A stretch of DNA of 33,499 nt from JANYJJ01 sp038241115 (lineage in GTDB: Bacteria; Pseudomonadota; Gammaproteobacteria; Burkholderiales; Burkholderiaceae_C), in the NCBI GenBank assembly GCA_038241115.1, contig JBBRGA010000018.1, forward strand, positions 1-33,499. The letters are read 5' to 3'. The first letter of the stretch is position 1. Each line of letters starts with the position of its first letter. Shown here in pieces: positions 16,490-25,231 of the stretch. The notes under the pieces are model-generated. The model had not been told where the DNA came from, ran no database searches, and saw only the letters and a list, made by a program, of their open reading frames with translations. Made by a program: the position numbers and the translations under genes.

Positions 16490-19400
16490 TCAAGAGGCGA
16501 GGTCATCGCCCACGTAATAGGCGCGAAATGGTGTCTGGATCAAGGCCTTGGCGATGTGCGCTGCGGTCGAGGCGTCTTCCAATTTTGGAAAGGCCACAAA
16601 GTTGGGCAAGCTGACTGCGAGCAAGTCGGCCACGCTGGCGTAGGCACCGGCATTCACGCCCACTTGGTCCCAACTCATGGCCTTCCAGGGGTTGGACTTT
16701 TGCTTCACGGGGTCGTTGGCTGCCAGTGGGGCCAGCATGGCCAGGTGCTCGCTGAGCGCGGAGCGCGGTTGCAGTCCAAAGCCAGGCGTCAGCGCGCGTG
16801 GGTTCTGGGCGCGCCCCATGCGCCGCTGCCCGGGAATCGGGTCGCCCACATCAAAGCCAAAGCGTGGTTCGCTCATTTGTTCTTCCAACACAAAGCACCA
16901 GTCCGCAATTTCTCCTTGCGCAATGTCAAAGCCAAAGAAGGTGATGTCGGGTTCGATGAAGCCCGAGAAGATCGGTGTTTTGATGGCGCCGAGCGCCGCG
17001 CTCCCGTCGCCATTTTTTTGCAGCTGTGGTTTGTCTGGAGCTGGCTTCGGTGCCACACGCCGCCAGGCGTACACCGCCGTGTTCGGATAGCGCCTGAGCA
17101 ACTGGCCTTTGACGAGCAGTGCCACGCGCTGCGGCGGCGGGTCGGTTGGCAGCGCGCCGGGCTTGGCGGGCAGCGGCGGGAAGTTGCTGTCGGCGCGTTT
17201 GCCCAAAGGCTGTTTGCCCCATTGGTGGATGGGCTGCATGTCATCGAGCACCACGTTGGGTTGCCCCGGATCGACGCTGAGGCGGCCCCAAAACCGCTGG
17301 AACGGCGTGCCGCGCAGGTCGGTCGGAAAGCCGCGCCACAACAGCTCGCGGTTCATCTCGTGGTTGGCACCCACCATGAAGCCGTCGACGAAGAACTGGT
17401 TCACCTTCACCAACATGATGGTGTCTTCGGGAATGCCGTCCACGCCCGGCATGAAGGCTTGTTTGTCGTGCCGGGCCAAGGTTTGGTACATGGGCTCGGG
17501 CAGCTTCGGCCAGGCCATCACGCGGTCGAACAATTCGGGAATCATGAAGCGCTGTTGCGCTGCCAACTCGTCGCTGGCAAGGTACTTGCCGACGAAAAAG
17601 TTGCTCTTGGCCGCTGCTGCGCCCGCGATGGACACCAGCGACTGCAGCCGCGCGGGCAAGGTGTCGCTGGGGTTGCTGCGCGTGCGCACCACCGCAGCCG
17701 CAGCGCCCACCGCAAAGTCGATTGGCTGCACGTCGACATGACTCAGCACGAAGCCGTCGCGCATCAGCGCCTGCGTGCCGCGCGTGGCCACGGCAAAGCG
17801 GTTCAGTACTTCGCGTTTGCGGGTGGCCGGTGGCAAGGTCAGCGTCACGGTGTCGCTGAGGGCTGCGGTTGCGCCCGTGTTCGCGAACTGGAAACCGGCG
17901 TTCAAAGTGAAGGTGGACGGCGCAGCTTGCGGGTCGGTTTGCAGCGCGTTTACCGGAAGCGATGCAAACAGCGACGCGTTGTTGAACTGGCGCGCATCGC
18001 TGACGTTCACCTTGCCCAGGTTCAGCCCCGCGACTGTGGCCAAAGCACGATTTCTATCGGCCGGGTTGGCGGGTACTTCAGGCTTCACAGACTGCCGCGA
18101 TTTGTCCAAACGCAGCAAGGCTTTGTCCAGGCGCAATTGGCCGTTGCGCGCATCCAGACGCATGGTGCTGAACTGCAAGCTGTTTTTGCGGCTGCCCGCC
18201 TCGATCAGCAAACCTTCCACGCCGCGTTTGCCCAGTGACTCCACCGCGCTGGCAATCACGCCCCAATCGCTGCCGCGAATTTGCGGTGCGGCCGATGCCA
18301 GCAAACCAAAGCGTTCGACGTGCGCGTCGGTGAACACGCCTTGGCTTTGGCCGACCTTGATGGTCAAGCTGGGCGAGCCAGCTTGCGCCAGCAAACCTTG
18401 CGCGTTGAGGCCGCTTTTCAGCATGGTGCGAACCAGTGCCGCGCTGACCTGGTTGCCCAGACCGAAGCGGCTCAAGTCCAGCGTTTGTGCGTCAAGGTTG
18501 ACGCCGTCCAACAGCTTGGTGCCGACGATGCCGTCGGGCATGAAGCCGTTCACATCAAAGGCCGCCGTCTTGGTGGTGGCGGCTGCCATCACGCCCACAT
18601 AACGCTGCATCACACCCGGCAGTGCAGTGCTGTTGCCGGTCATGCGCGCGGCCATGCGCAAGGTGCGCCGCTGCGGGCTGGTGATTCGGCGCATGCCGGT
18701 GTCCATCAAGGCGGCAGGCAGGCTGGAGCGCTCAAGCTGTCCGCCCAGAGACGCGAGCTGGCCGTTGATGCGGTAAGCCGCACCCACTCCTGCACCCACT
18801 CCAGCACCTACGCCAGCACCTACGCCAGCACCTACGCCAGCACCACTCAGCGCTTCGATGCGCGACAGCGCAGGGCCCATCACCTGCAGCAAGCGCTCGG
18901 GCGGCAGCTTGTCGAAGTGTTTGCGCTTCAAGGCCAGTTGCGCTTCGATGGCCAGGCGCGTCATGTTCATGCGCCTTTCGGCTTCCAGAATGCTGCCAAT
19001 CTGATCCCACGCGGCGTCCACGTAGTCGTCTTGGTTTTTTCGCACCACCTCGGCGCCGTAACCGGCCGCGCCTCGGTAGCGTGGACTCAAATTCAGGTCG
19101 GCCAACCAGTGCTTGCTTTGGTCTGCGAGTTGCACCGATTGCAGCTTGGCGTGCCAGCCGCCCACCACTTGCGGCTTCACTTCCAGGCGCGCGCCCAAGT
19201 GGTTCAAGCCCGCGTCAGTCACCGGGTTGGCCGTTTGGCCTGCCGGCGTGTTGATGATCGCCATCAGGCTTTCTGCCTGCACCGCGTTGGGCTTGGCGCC
19301 GGCCTGGTATTTGATGGGAACCAGCGCGCCTTCCATGGTCTCCAGCGGCACCGCCTGGAGGCCGCTGAGCACGCTGTCCACGCTCATGGGTGAGGTGCCC

Positions 19401-20281
19401 ACCTTGCCCAAGGTGTCGGCCAAGGCCGTGCCTTTGTAGGCGCTGGGTGTTTTCAGGCGCCGCGCGAGCGACTCAAAGTCGCCTGAGGCGCTGGTCGAAA
19501 ACTCCCACCAGTGATAGACCGGCAGCACCACGTCGGCCACGACCTGCTTGTTCCACGCCGGGGCAATGGTTTGCATGGCGGGCGATTTGTCGTCGGCCAG
19601 CCCCAGACCGCGCAAGCGGCCCGGCTCAAACGCAGGCACCAGACAGGCCACGTAGTTCGTGCTCTCGCTCAAGCGGCGCGGGCAGATCAGACGTGACACA
19701 TTCGTGGCGGGGCGGGTTTGCAAATCGCTTTGCAAACCCGCAGCTTCAGACGCTGAACTCACCACTTGCGCGTGCGCCCACGACCATGAATCTGCCAGGT
19801 CAGGCAGCTCGGTTTTCACGTCGGCCGCGTTGATGCGGATGCTGGGCATGTTGGCTTGCGGCTGCATGCGCGGCAGCCCGCTTTTTTTGACCTGCAAAAC
19901 GATCAGCACCAACCACGGCCGCAGCTGGTCTGCGTCGTTGTTTTTGGCGGGCGTGAGGATCCACGGGAAGTCGGGTGGATCGAAGTCGATCAAGGCCAGA
20001 TAGTTGGGCTCGAAGTTGTGCGAATTGGGCTTGGGGTCGGTGCGAACAATCAGGCTGGTGTCGATGCCTATCACGTCGCCCGGCCCGTAGAGCTGCATGG
20101 AAATGGGCGCGAAGTTGCTGGCCTGCAAAGGCGCGGCCAGCTTCACGCCCACGCTGGCCACGGCGCGCGACGGCATGGCGCCCAAGCTGTCTTTGTCGCC
20201 CAGCGCCACGGTCAGGCCGCGTCGCACCCAAGGCAAAAATTGGTAAGCCACTTTGGTGATTCCGACATCAGGATTGGCCAT
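16490..20281 (-). CDS. Giant conserved protein of unknown function (cassette gene 2)
   Basis: Predicted 1263-aa protein, start MANPDVGITKVAYQFLPWVRRG at ATG 20281 behind an AAGGAA Shine-Dalgarno. N-terminal motifs: YGPGDVIGIDTSLIVRTDP, HNFEPNYLALIDFDPPDFPW, LRPWLVLIVL and LADSWSWAHAQV. C-terminal motifs: VGANHEMNRELLWRGFPTDL (Asn of NHEM near residue 973), LLRRYPNTAVYAWR, FFGFDIAQGE and CFVLEEQMSEPRFGFDVGD. These read as a recurring hypothetical family rather than any known enzyme. No signal peptide, membrane helix or nucleotide-binding loop is seen. A Gly-Ala-Gly-Val repeat near residues 480-500 is coded by 12-bp tandem repeats. The 59-bp gap to gene 3 and same orientation support cotranscription. 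Confidence 0.82.
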   Translation of the reverse strand: MANPDVGITKVAYQFLPWVRRGLTVALGDKDSLGAMPSRAVASVGVKLAAPLQASNFAPISMQLYGPGDVIGIDTSLIVRTDPKPNSHNFEPNYLALIDFDPPDFPWILTPAKNNDADQLRPWLVLIVLQVKKSGLPRMQPQANMPSIRINAADVKTELPDLADSWSWAHAQVVSSASEAAGLQSDLQTRPATNVSRLICPRRLSESTNYVACLVPAFEPGRLRGLGLADDKSPAMQTIAPAWNKQVVADVVLPVYHWWEFSTSASGDFESLARRLKTPSAYKGTALADTLGKVGTSPMSVDSVLSGLQAVPLETMEGALVPIKYQAGAKPNAVQAESLMAIINTPAGQTANPVTDAGLNHLGARLEVKPQVVGGWHAKLQSVQLADQSKHWLADLNLSPRYRGAAGYGAEVVRKNQDDYVDAAWDQIGSILEAERRMNMTRLAIEAQLALKRKHFDKLPPERLLQVMGPALSRIEALSGAGVGAGVGAGVGAGVGAGVGAAYRINGQLASLGGQLERSSLPAALMDTGMRRITSPQRRTLRMAARMTGNSTALPGVMQRYVGVMAAATTKTAAFDVNGFMPDGIVGTKLLDGVNLDAQTLDLSRFGLGNQVSAALVRTMLKSGLNAQGLLAQAGSPSLTIKVGQSQGVFTDAHVERFGLLASAAPQIRGSDWGVIASAVESLGKRGVEGLLIEAGSRKNSLQFSTMRLDARNGQLRLDKALLRLDKSRQSVKPEVPANPADRNRALATVAGLNLGKVNVSDARQFNNASLFASLPVNALQTDPQAAPSTFTLNAGFQFANTGATAALSDTVTLTLPPATRKREVLNRFAVATRGTQALMRDGFVLSHVDVQPIDFAVGAAAAVVRTRSNPSDTLPARLQSLVSIAGAAAAKSNFFVGKYLASDELAAQQRFMIPELFDRVMAWPKLPEPMYQTLARHDKQAFMPGVDGIPEDTIMLVKVNQFFVDGFMVGANHEMNRELLWRGFPTDLRGTPFQRFWGRLSVDPGQPNVVLDDMQPIHQWGKQPLGKRADSNFPPLPAKPGALPTDPPPQRVALLVKGQLLRRYPNTAVYAWRRVAPKPAPDKPQLQKNGDGSAALGAIKTPIFSGFIEPDITFFGFDIAQGEIADWCFVLEEQMSEPRFGFDVGDPIPGQRRMGRAQNPRALTPGFGLQPRSALSEHLAMLAPLAANDPVKQKSNPWKAMSWDQVGVNAGAYASVADLLAVSLPNFVAFPKLEDASTAAHIAKALIQTPFRAYYVGDDLAS
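18785..18844 (-). repeat. 12-bp x5 in-frame tandem repeat (Gly-Ala-Gly-Val)
   Basis: Five 12-bp units: the first two are variants (CACTCCTGCACC, CACTCCAGCACC) and the last three are identical (TACGCCAGCACC). They encode GAGV repeats in the 1263-aa protein. Three identical adjacent units point to recent duplication. Confidence 0.9.
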
Positions 20282-20331
20282 GGTGAGGTTCCTTTTGCTT
20301 GCGGGTTCTGAATGCGCTGGGAACGCAGAAT

Positions 20332-23300
20332 CTAGAAAGCCGTGACCGTCTCGAAGGCTTCAACAATTTGCAGGTTTTTGCCCTGCGCGCCGAGCGCGTC
20401 TTGCGCTTGCCAAAACGACGTCGCGGCCGCGCCTGCCAAGGCGCTGCCCTTCATCGTGCCGCTGCCCATGTCGAGCGTTTGCAGCACCGCAGGGTTGACT
20501 TTGATCTTGCGTTCCACCTCGGGACGCAACTGCGCGGGCCTGCGTTTGTCCGAGCGTGCAGCCGCGCCCAATGACAAGCCCCAATCGGCATAGGCTGCGC
20601 TCGACAACGCGCCTGTGGCCATGAGCGACGGCACCGTCGGTGTGGACAGATTGCGCTCTTCGTAGTCAAACGAATCGCTCACCATGCCGCCAAAGGCGTA
20701 GTTGCTTTGGCCCACGGTGAAGCCGGCTTCAAAGCTGTCGAACGACGGCTTGTGCAGCAAGTCGTCTTCATTCACATTGAAGAACTGCGCCGCCGCAAAG
20801 CTTTGCTGGATGCGCGTGTCGGGAGTGCTGGTTTGCATGTTGGCCTGCGCGCCAAACAGCACCTGATCGATGGCGATCTGTTTTTCGCCTTCTACCGCGT
20901 CGGTGCCCAGCTTGTCGAGCCGCTTGCCCAGCGGCATGCGCTTTTGCAGGAATTGCAGCGTCGCATTCGGGTGGGCGATCAACAGCTTGTCTGCTTGACC
21001 TTCAGGGGGTGGTGGCAGCTTGGCAAAAGTTGCAAAAGCCTCGCCGCCCACTGGCAACTGCGCTGACCAATTGCCCGCGCTTTCCAGCTCCGGGCGCAAT
21101 TCGTCGACCAGCCTCTTGACGCGCACCGTGGTGGCGCGGTCTTCGCCCCAGGCCTCGTCCACATGGAAGTGGAAGTCGGGCAGCGGCCACGGCGTGTGAA
21201 CCTCGGCGCGGCCGATGATGTGCCAGCGGCCGGGGCCTTCGAACTGGCCGTAAATATCAACCTTGGCGAAGTCGATGCCAAACACTTCCACCCCGGCATA
21301 AACATGCAAATCGCATTCGAAGTGGAATTTGGGCTTGAGGTAGATGATGGCGTTGAACTCGAACCCGCCCTCGAAGCTGGCAATGCCGATGTCGCCCCAC
21401 ACACGCAGGGAAGAACCGCCCTGCACCGTGGCCGCCGTGACGGCAAAGTAGCCGGTGAATTGCAAGCCCACGATGCCGATGGAAAACTCGGCCCCAATGC
21501 GCTGAAACGGCGACGGCAAGCCGGGCGGCAGATCGGTGAATTTAGGGTGAAAGCCGCCCGCGCTGATGAGGAAACTCGGCTGGCTGCCAAACACCGCGCG
21601 GAAGGCGAATTGCCCGGTGAGTGCGATGAACACCACGCGCGAATCGCGCAGCACGCCGTCAAACCAGATCTTCAGCGGGTCAAACACAATGCCGCCGGCA
21701 AAGTCCACCTGCAAGCGCAACAGCGCCAGCGACTTGTCCACCAGCGGCGGCAACTGAACAATGATCTGGCCGACAAAAACCAGCTGGCTGGGCTCAATCA
21801 AAACGCCCACGCGCGCGGTCACCAAACTGGGCGTGCCCCAACCCAACTCCAGCATCGGGCCGATGATGAAACCGCCTGCCTTGAACGGAAATATCACCCG
21901 CAGTTGGTTGAAGATTTGCGGTGCATTGGCCACCGGGTTTTGCGGGAATAAAAAGCTGTCCAGCGAGCCCGAATTCAAACCCGCACTCAGTGCGTCGATC
22001 GACACCGTGTGCTGCACGCCCAGCAAACCGCCAATGCCGGTGAGGGTGAATCCGAAGCCGAGTTGAATGGGCGGCAACTGCGCCGTGATGATGAGCAAAA
22101 GCGACCAGCCGCCCGGGTTTTTGGTGTTCAACAAGCCGATGGCTTTGACGCCGATGGCCGCAATTTTGATGTCGAGAATGCCGCCGTATTCGCCCCGCTC
22201 GGGATCGAACAGCAAGAAGCCTCCCCCCTTGACGATGCCTGCGTCGAGCACCAGGCCGGCGCCCGACGGCGGCTTCAAACCCCAGAGCTTGTCGGGCACA
22301 CCGGACAGCATGTTTTTCAGGGTGAGCTGAGTGCCCAAGCGGTCGATGGAGCCGCTGAACGGGCCGATGGACACCTGGAACGAACCCGACAACTCCATCT
22401 CGATTTTGTTCAGCCCGTCGGCCTTCTTCAACTCGAACGTGAGGAAGGGAATTTGCACCGGGCTGTTGGGTATTTTTTGCAGCGGGATGGTGGCCTTCAA
22501 GCCGGTGCCGTCCTTCATGCGCAGCCCGCCGGCCACGTCGGCGATCAGGCCGAAGTTCAGTGCCACTTCGATCTTGTCGCCGATCACCGCGCTGAGCAAA
22601 GCGTCGTCGCCGATGTGCAGCACCAGCACGCTGTCTTTCAAATCAAACTCAACTTGCGGCGAGGTGTTTTTCAGCGTGATGGCACCTGAGACTTCACCGA
22701 TGGAAAAGTGCGTGCCGTCGGCCTTGCCGAGCACCAGGGGCTTGGTCACGCTTCGGCGTGAAAACTTCAAGCCGATGTCCACAGCGCCGCTGAATTCAGG
22801 CGTGGGCAAAGCAGGCGGAAGCGGTAGTAGCGCGGGCAGCTCGAAGGCCACTACAAACTTCGCGGCAGAAATCAACGCCAATTGAAATTCGCTGCTCACC
22901 GAGGCGGCGGTGTCGAGCTTGCCGTCCAGTTCGGCAAAGAATTTGGCTGGCCCCGCAGGCGGTGTCGCGTCTTCAAAGCCGAGTTTGAGTTTGAGCGCCT
23001 TGCTGTTGTCGCCGTTGTGCGCCAGCACGAACTCGCGGGACACGTTGACTGCGGGCAGCGTCAGGCCGGGGCCGCGCGCAATAGCGCGAGTGGTTGCCGC
23101 GCCTGGTGTCGGGAAGGCGCGGTCCAGGATGGTGCCCACGGCGATGATCGCCAGGCCCATGACGGCTTGCATCTCCAACACCTTGGCCTCGGTGGGCGCA
23201 TCCGCCACGTCGGCGTTCTTGCCGAGCAAGGTGTAGATCAACCGCCGCGCCGGTGCGTCTGCATCAGGCGCGTCCACGTCGCCGCTCAAGATCAACAGCA

Positions 23301-23715
23301 GCTTGGCCAGCGAATACGCGCTGGGCGGCTTGCCGGGGTCGGCGTTGACGATGCGGTCAATTTGTTGGATCACGGCCGACAAATCGTCGATCGACAGCGC
23401 GCCTGCCGCCAAGTCGTCGAGCACAGCGCCCAGTGTTTTCAGCGCGGCCAGCGTCTCGCCGGTGACCATGGTCGCGACCGCCAGTGAACCCGACGAGGCG
23501 TGGCTGGCCTTGAAATTTTTCGGGTCAACGGTGGCTTCGGTTTTGTCCAGCTCCAGGCCCAGTCGGGTGCGCAGCGCGTCGCCCAACTTGCTGCCCAAGG
23601 GGAAAGTGGGCAACGGTGCCACGCCCACGTCCGAGATGTTGCTTTGCATCCATTGCACCGACGCGCCCAGCCACCGGAACGAACGCAAAAACACTTTGTC
23701 TGCTGTGACCGCCAT
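20332..23715 (-). CDS. Giant beta-rich protein, DUF6603-like (cassette gene 1)
   Basis: Predicted 1127-aa protein, first gene of the operon. ATG 23715 (MAVTADKVFLRSFRW) is preceded by AAAGGGG. The frame continues 28 codons upstream, but those residues are not protein-like. From about residue 480 to 850 the sequence alternates polar and hydrophobic residues in long beta-strand-like runs, with conserved-looking GGGFLLFDPERGEYGG, LGFGFTLTGIGGLLG, FLFPQNPVANAPQIFNQL, IGPMLELGWG, SAGGFHPKF and GPGRWHIIGRAEV. I associate these with a large uncharacterised domain recalled as DUF6603; this needs a database check. No signal peptide is seen. The N-terminal 330 residues are helical and less distinctive. 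Function is unknown; the extended amphipathic sheet could form a groove or a structural shell. Confidence 0.82.
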   Translation of the reverse strand: MAVTADKVFLRSFRWLGASVQWMQSNISDVGVAPLPTFPLGSKLGDALRTRLGLELDKTEATVDPKNFKASHASSGSLAVATMVTGETLAALKTLGAVLDDLAAGALSIDDLSAVIQQIDRIVNADPGKPPSAYSLAKLLLILSGDVDAPDADAPARRLIYTLLGKNADVADAPTEAKVLEMQAVMGLAIIAVGTILDRAFPTPGAATTRAIARGPGLTLPAVNVSREFVLAHNGDNSKALKLKLGFEDATPPAGPAKFFAELDGKLDTAASVSSEFQLALISAAKFVVAFELPALLPLPPALPTPEFSGAVDIGLKFSRRSVTKPLVLGKADGTHFSIGEVSGAITLKNTSPQVEFDLKDSVLVLHIGDDALLSAVIGDKIEVALNFGLIADVAGGLRMKDGTGLKATIPLQKIPNSPVQIPFLTFELKKADGLNKIEMELSGSFQVSIGPFSGSIDRLGTQLTLKNMLSGVPDKLWGLKPPSGAGLVLDAGIVKGGGFLLFDPERGEYGGILDIKIAAIGVKAIGLLNTKNPGGWSLLLIITAQLPPIQLGFGFTLTGIGGLLGVQHTVSIDALSAGLNSGSLDSFLFPQNPVANAPQIFNQLRVIFPFKAGGFIIGPMLELGWGTPSLVTARVGVLIEPSQLVFVGQIIVQLPPLVDKSLALLRLQVDFAGGIVFDPLKIWFDGVLRDSRVVFIALTGQFAFRAVFGSQPSFLISAGGFHPKFTDLPPGLPSPFQRIGAEFSIGIVGLQFTGYFAVTAATVQGGSSLRVWGDIGIASFEGGFEFNAIIYLKPKFHFECDLHVYAGVEVFGIDFAKVDIYGQFEGPGRWHIIGRAEVHTPWPLPDFHFHVDEAWGEDRATTVRVKRLVDELRPELESAGNWSAQLPVGGEAFATFAKLPPPPEGQADKLLIAHPNATLQFLQKRMPLGKRLDKLGTDAVEGEKQIAIDQVLFGAQANMQTSTPDTRIQQSFAAAQFFNVNEDDLLHKPSFDSFEAGFTVGQSNYAFGGMVSDSFDYEERNLSTPTVPSLMATGALSSAAYADWGLSLGAAARSDKRRPAQLRPEVERKIKVNPAVLQTLDMGSGTMKGSALAGAAATSFWQAQDALGAQGKNLQIVEAFETVTAF

Positions 23716-24057
23716 GACCACCCCTTTGCCTTCGGCTTTGCTCGCGATGCCTGCACCGACTCTCACAACGTCGTGGCTTGCATCAGCGTGGCCGTGCAAG
23801 GAAGCGCGAACTTACGCCTTTGAGCGCGCGGCGCTACCCCCTAGTTCGTTGACCGAGTGAGGGAGGGAGGTGTTTGTTGGGTGTCGCAGCGCGTTTTTCG
23901 GCACTGGACAAACAGCCCACGCCGTTCGGGCTGAGGTGTCAAGTCCCTGCGCTGGCATGGCCAAAACCGGTGGCAAGCGGCGTGAAGGATCAGCCTCGAA
24001 ACCAGACCGGCCGGCGTGGTCACCGCGCTACCTTCGCTTACCAAATGACGCTGTTGG
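23716..24057. other. Leader region of the giant-protein operon
   Basis: This 342-bp region lies between the DsbA-like gene and cassette gene 1, both on the - strand, and presumably holds the operon promoter. It contains CTACCCCCTAG (23833-23843), a short near-symmetrical motif, and one half-copy of a dispersed repeat at 23920-23955. No clear -35/-10 pair, RNA gene or credible coding frame was seen. Confidence 0.4.
23920..23955 (+). repeat. Dispersed repeat half-element, copy 1
   Basis: CGCCGTTCGGGCTGAGGTGT and the following AAGTCCCTGCGCTGG match 25667-25700 with a few differences. The shared core, CCGTTCG then CTGAGGT and a TC-AAG segment, recurs in the palindromic elements at 25549 and 25731. 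Confidence 0.65.
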
Positions 24058-24687
24058 TCAAGTCGTACCCAACGCCGCCAAGTTGGCGCGCATCGTAGCC
24101 ACCGGCGCATAGCCTCGGCACACCAAATGCAGCTCGTCGCCCTTCGCAGCAATCACCGCAGGAAAGCCAGTGATGCCCCAGCGCTGCGACTGTGCAAAGT
24201 CTTGCAGCGTGGCGTCGCGCATGGCCTGTGATGCGAAGGCCACGGCAAACTCGGCGCGCGGCAAGCCCACAAGTTCCGCCACATCGGCCAACACTTCAGG
24301 TCGGGTCACGTTTTTGCCCTCGGCATAAAACGCGGCTTGCACGGCCTTGAAGTAAGCCCAGGTGTGCTGTGGCCACAGAGAGCGCACAGTCACGGTGGCG
24401 CGGCTGGCAGGCTCGGTGTCATACACGAAGCCTGGTTCATGCAAGGCGGTGTGGGGAGCCTGCGCAAACGGCAAGCCGCTGGCTTCTTGCACATGGTGCC
24501 AATGGCCGAAGATTTCGTCGGCGCGGCCGGGGGCCAGCGTGTCGGTGGTGAAGGGCCGCAGGCCGCCCATCACCAAAGCCAATTGCAAAGGCTGCAAATC
24601 GCCGGGCTCTGCCAACAGTTCAGACACGGTCTTGCCAAAGCCGTAGCACCAAGAGCACATGGGGTCGGCAACGTAGATGAGGTTCAT
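24058..24687 (-). CDS. DsbA/FrnE-family thiol oxidoreductase
   Basis: Predicted 209-aa protein of the DsbA family, thioredoxin fold with a helical insertion. The start MNLIYVADPMCSWCYGFG places the redox motif CSWC at residues 11-14, the usual position in the cytoplasmic FrnE/2-hydroxychromene-2-carboxylate isomerase-like branch. The later GITGFPAVI carries the cis-proline loop facing the active site. An in-frame ATG at 24747 would add 20 residues including LVLACALAFATLQ, which looks weakly like a signal sequence. I prefer 24687 because the family normally begins directly with the first beta strand, although its Shine-Dalgarno is poor. Likely role: thiol-disulfide exchange or a related conjugation on unknown substrates. 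Divergent from the GFA-family gene. Confidence 0.85.
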   Translation of the reverse strand: MNLIYVADPMCSWCYGFGKTVSELLAEPGDLQPLQLALVMGGLRPFTTDTLAPGRADEIFGHWHHVQEASGLPFAQAPHTALHEPGFVYDTEPASRATVTVRSLWPQHTWAYFKAVQAAFYAEGKNVTRPEVLADVAELVGLPRAEFAVAFASQAMRDATLQDFAQSQRWGITGFPAVIAAKGDELHLVCRGYAPVATMRANLAALGTT

Positions 24688-24775
24688 GGGTTGCAGTGTC
24701 GCAAACGCCAAAGCACAAGCCAACACCAACCTGTCAGTGGACTGCAAAATCTGCCCACACCAAACGGAGCTTCAA

Positions 24776-25168
24776 ATGATTCAAGGCGCTTGCCACTGCG
24801 GTGCAGTCACCTGGAAATTGCAAGCCACGCCGAGCTCAGCCACCGCCTGCAACTGCACGGTGTGTCGCCGCTACGGCGTGCTGTGGGCTTATGACTTCGA
24901 AGGCGAAGGCGTCAGCGCTGCTGGCCACACCACGGCCTACGTTTGGGGTGAAAAATCCATCGGCTTTCACTTCTGCCCGGGCTGTGGATGCGTGGCCTAT
25001 TGGCGAAGCGAGTTGCCGGGCGCAGACGGCAGACGGCGCATGGCGGTGAACCTGCGGCTCACCGAACCCGAGCCCATTGCCCACCTGCCGATTGACCGCT
25101 TTGACGGCCTTGTGGATTTTGTCGACCTGTCGAAAGACGGCCGCTGTGTCGGTGATCTTTGGGCCTGA
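24776..25168 (+). CDS. GFA-family zinc protein (glutathione-dependent formaldehyde-activating-like)
   Basis: A 130-aa protein of the GFA/CENP-V fold. Zinc-ligand cysteines are complete: C6-x-C8 (GACHCGAV), C25-x-C27-xx-C30 (CNCTVCRRYG) and C67-xx-C70-x-C72 (FCPGCGC). A GGAG Shine-Dalgarno at 24765-24768 supports ATG 24776. The founding member is linked to S-hydroxymethylglutathione formation, but most paralogs have no proven activity, so only the family is assigned. The last codons and stop (DLWA, TGA) form the first unit of a 13-bp tandem repeat. The gene is divergent from the DsbA-like gene across 88 bp; both are thiol-related by family, but a joint role is speculative. Confidence 0.9.
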   Translation: MIQGACHCGAVTWKLQATPSSATACNCTVCRRYGVLWAYDFEGEGVSAAGHTTAYVWGEKSIGFHFCPGCGCVAYWRSELPGADGRRRMAVNLRLTEPEPIAHLPIDRFDGLVDFVDLSKDGRCVGDLWA

Positions 25169-25231
25169 TCTTTGGTCCTGATATTTGGGCTTGATATTTG
25201 GGCTTGATATTCGGGCTTGATATTCGGTTTT
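25154..25231 (+). repeat. 13-bp x6 tandem repeat spanning a stop codon
   Basis: Six 13-bp units in a row, from GATCTTTGGGCCT through GATATTTGGGCTT to GATATTCGGTTTT. Units 3 and 4 are identical. The first unit codes the last residues of the GFA protein, and the stop spans the unit 1/unit 2 boundary. The rest is non-coding. Confidence 0.92.

Noticed and set aside
16475..18238. 587-codon open frame on the + strand opposite giant gene 2
   Set aside because: Same reasons: shadow frame with a skewed composition, no motifs and no Shine-Dalgarno.
9317..23715. Contractile injection system or prophage structural module
   Set aside because: No recognisable sheath, tube, baseplate J, spike, lysin, portal or terminase. 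Only protein size and operon form are suggestive.
24688..24747. Signal peptide extension on the DsbA-like protein
   Set aside because: LVLACALAFATLQ is only weakly signal-like, and the family normally starts at MNLIYVADPMCSWC. Kept only as an alternative.
25154..25231. CRISPR array
   Set aside because: Units are 13 bp and directly adjacent with no spacers, and no cas genes are present.
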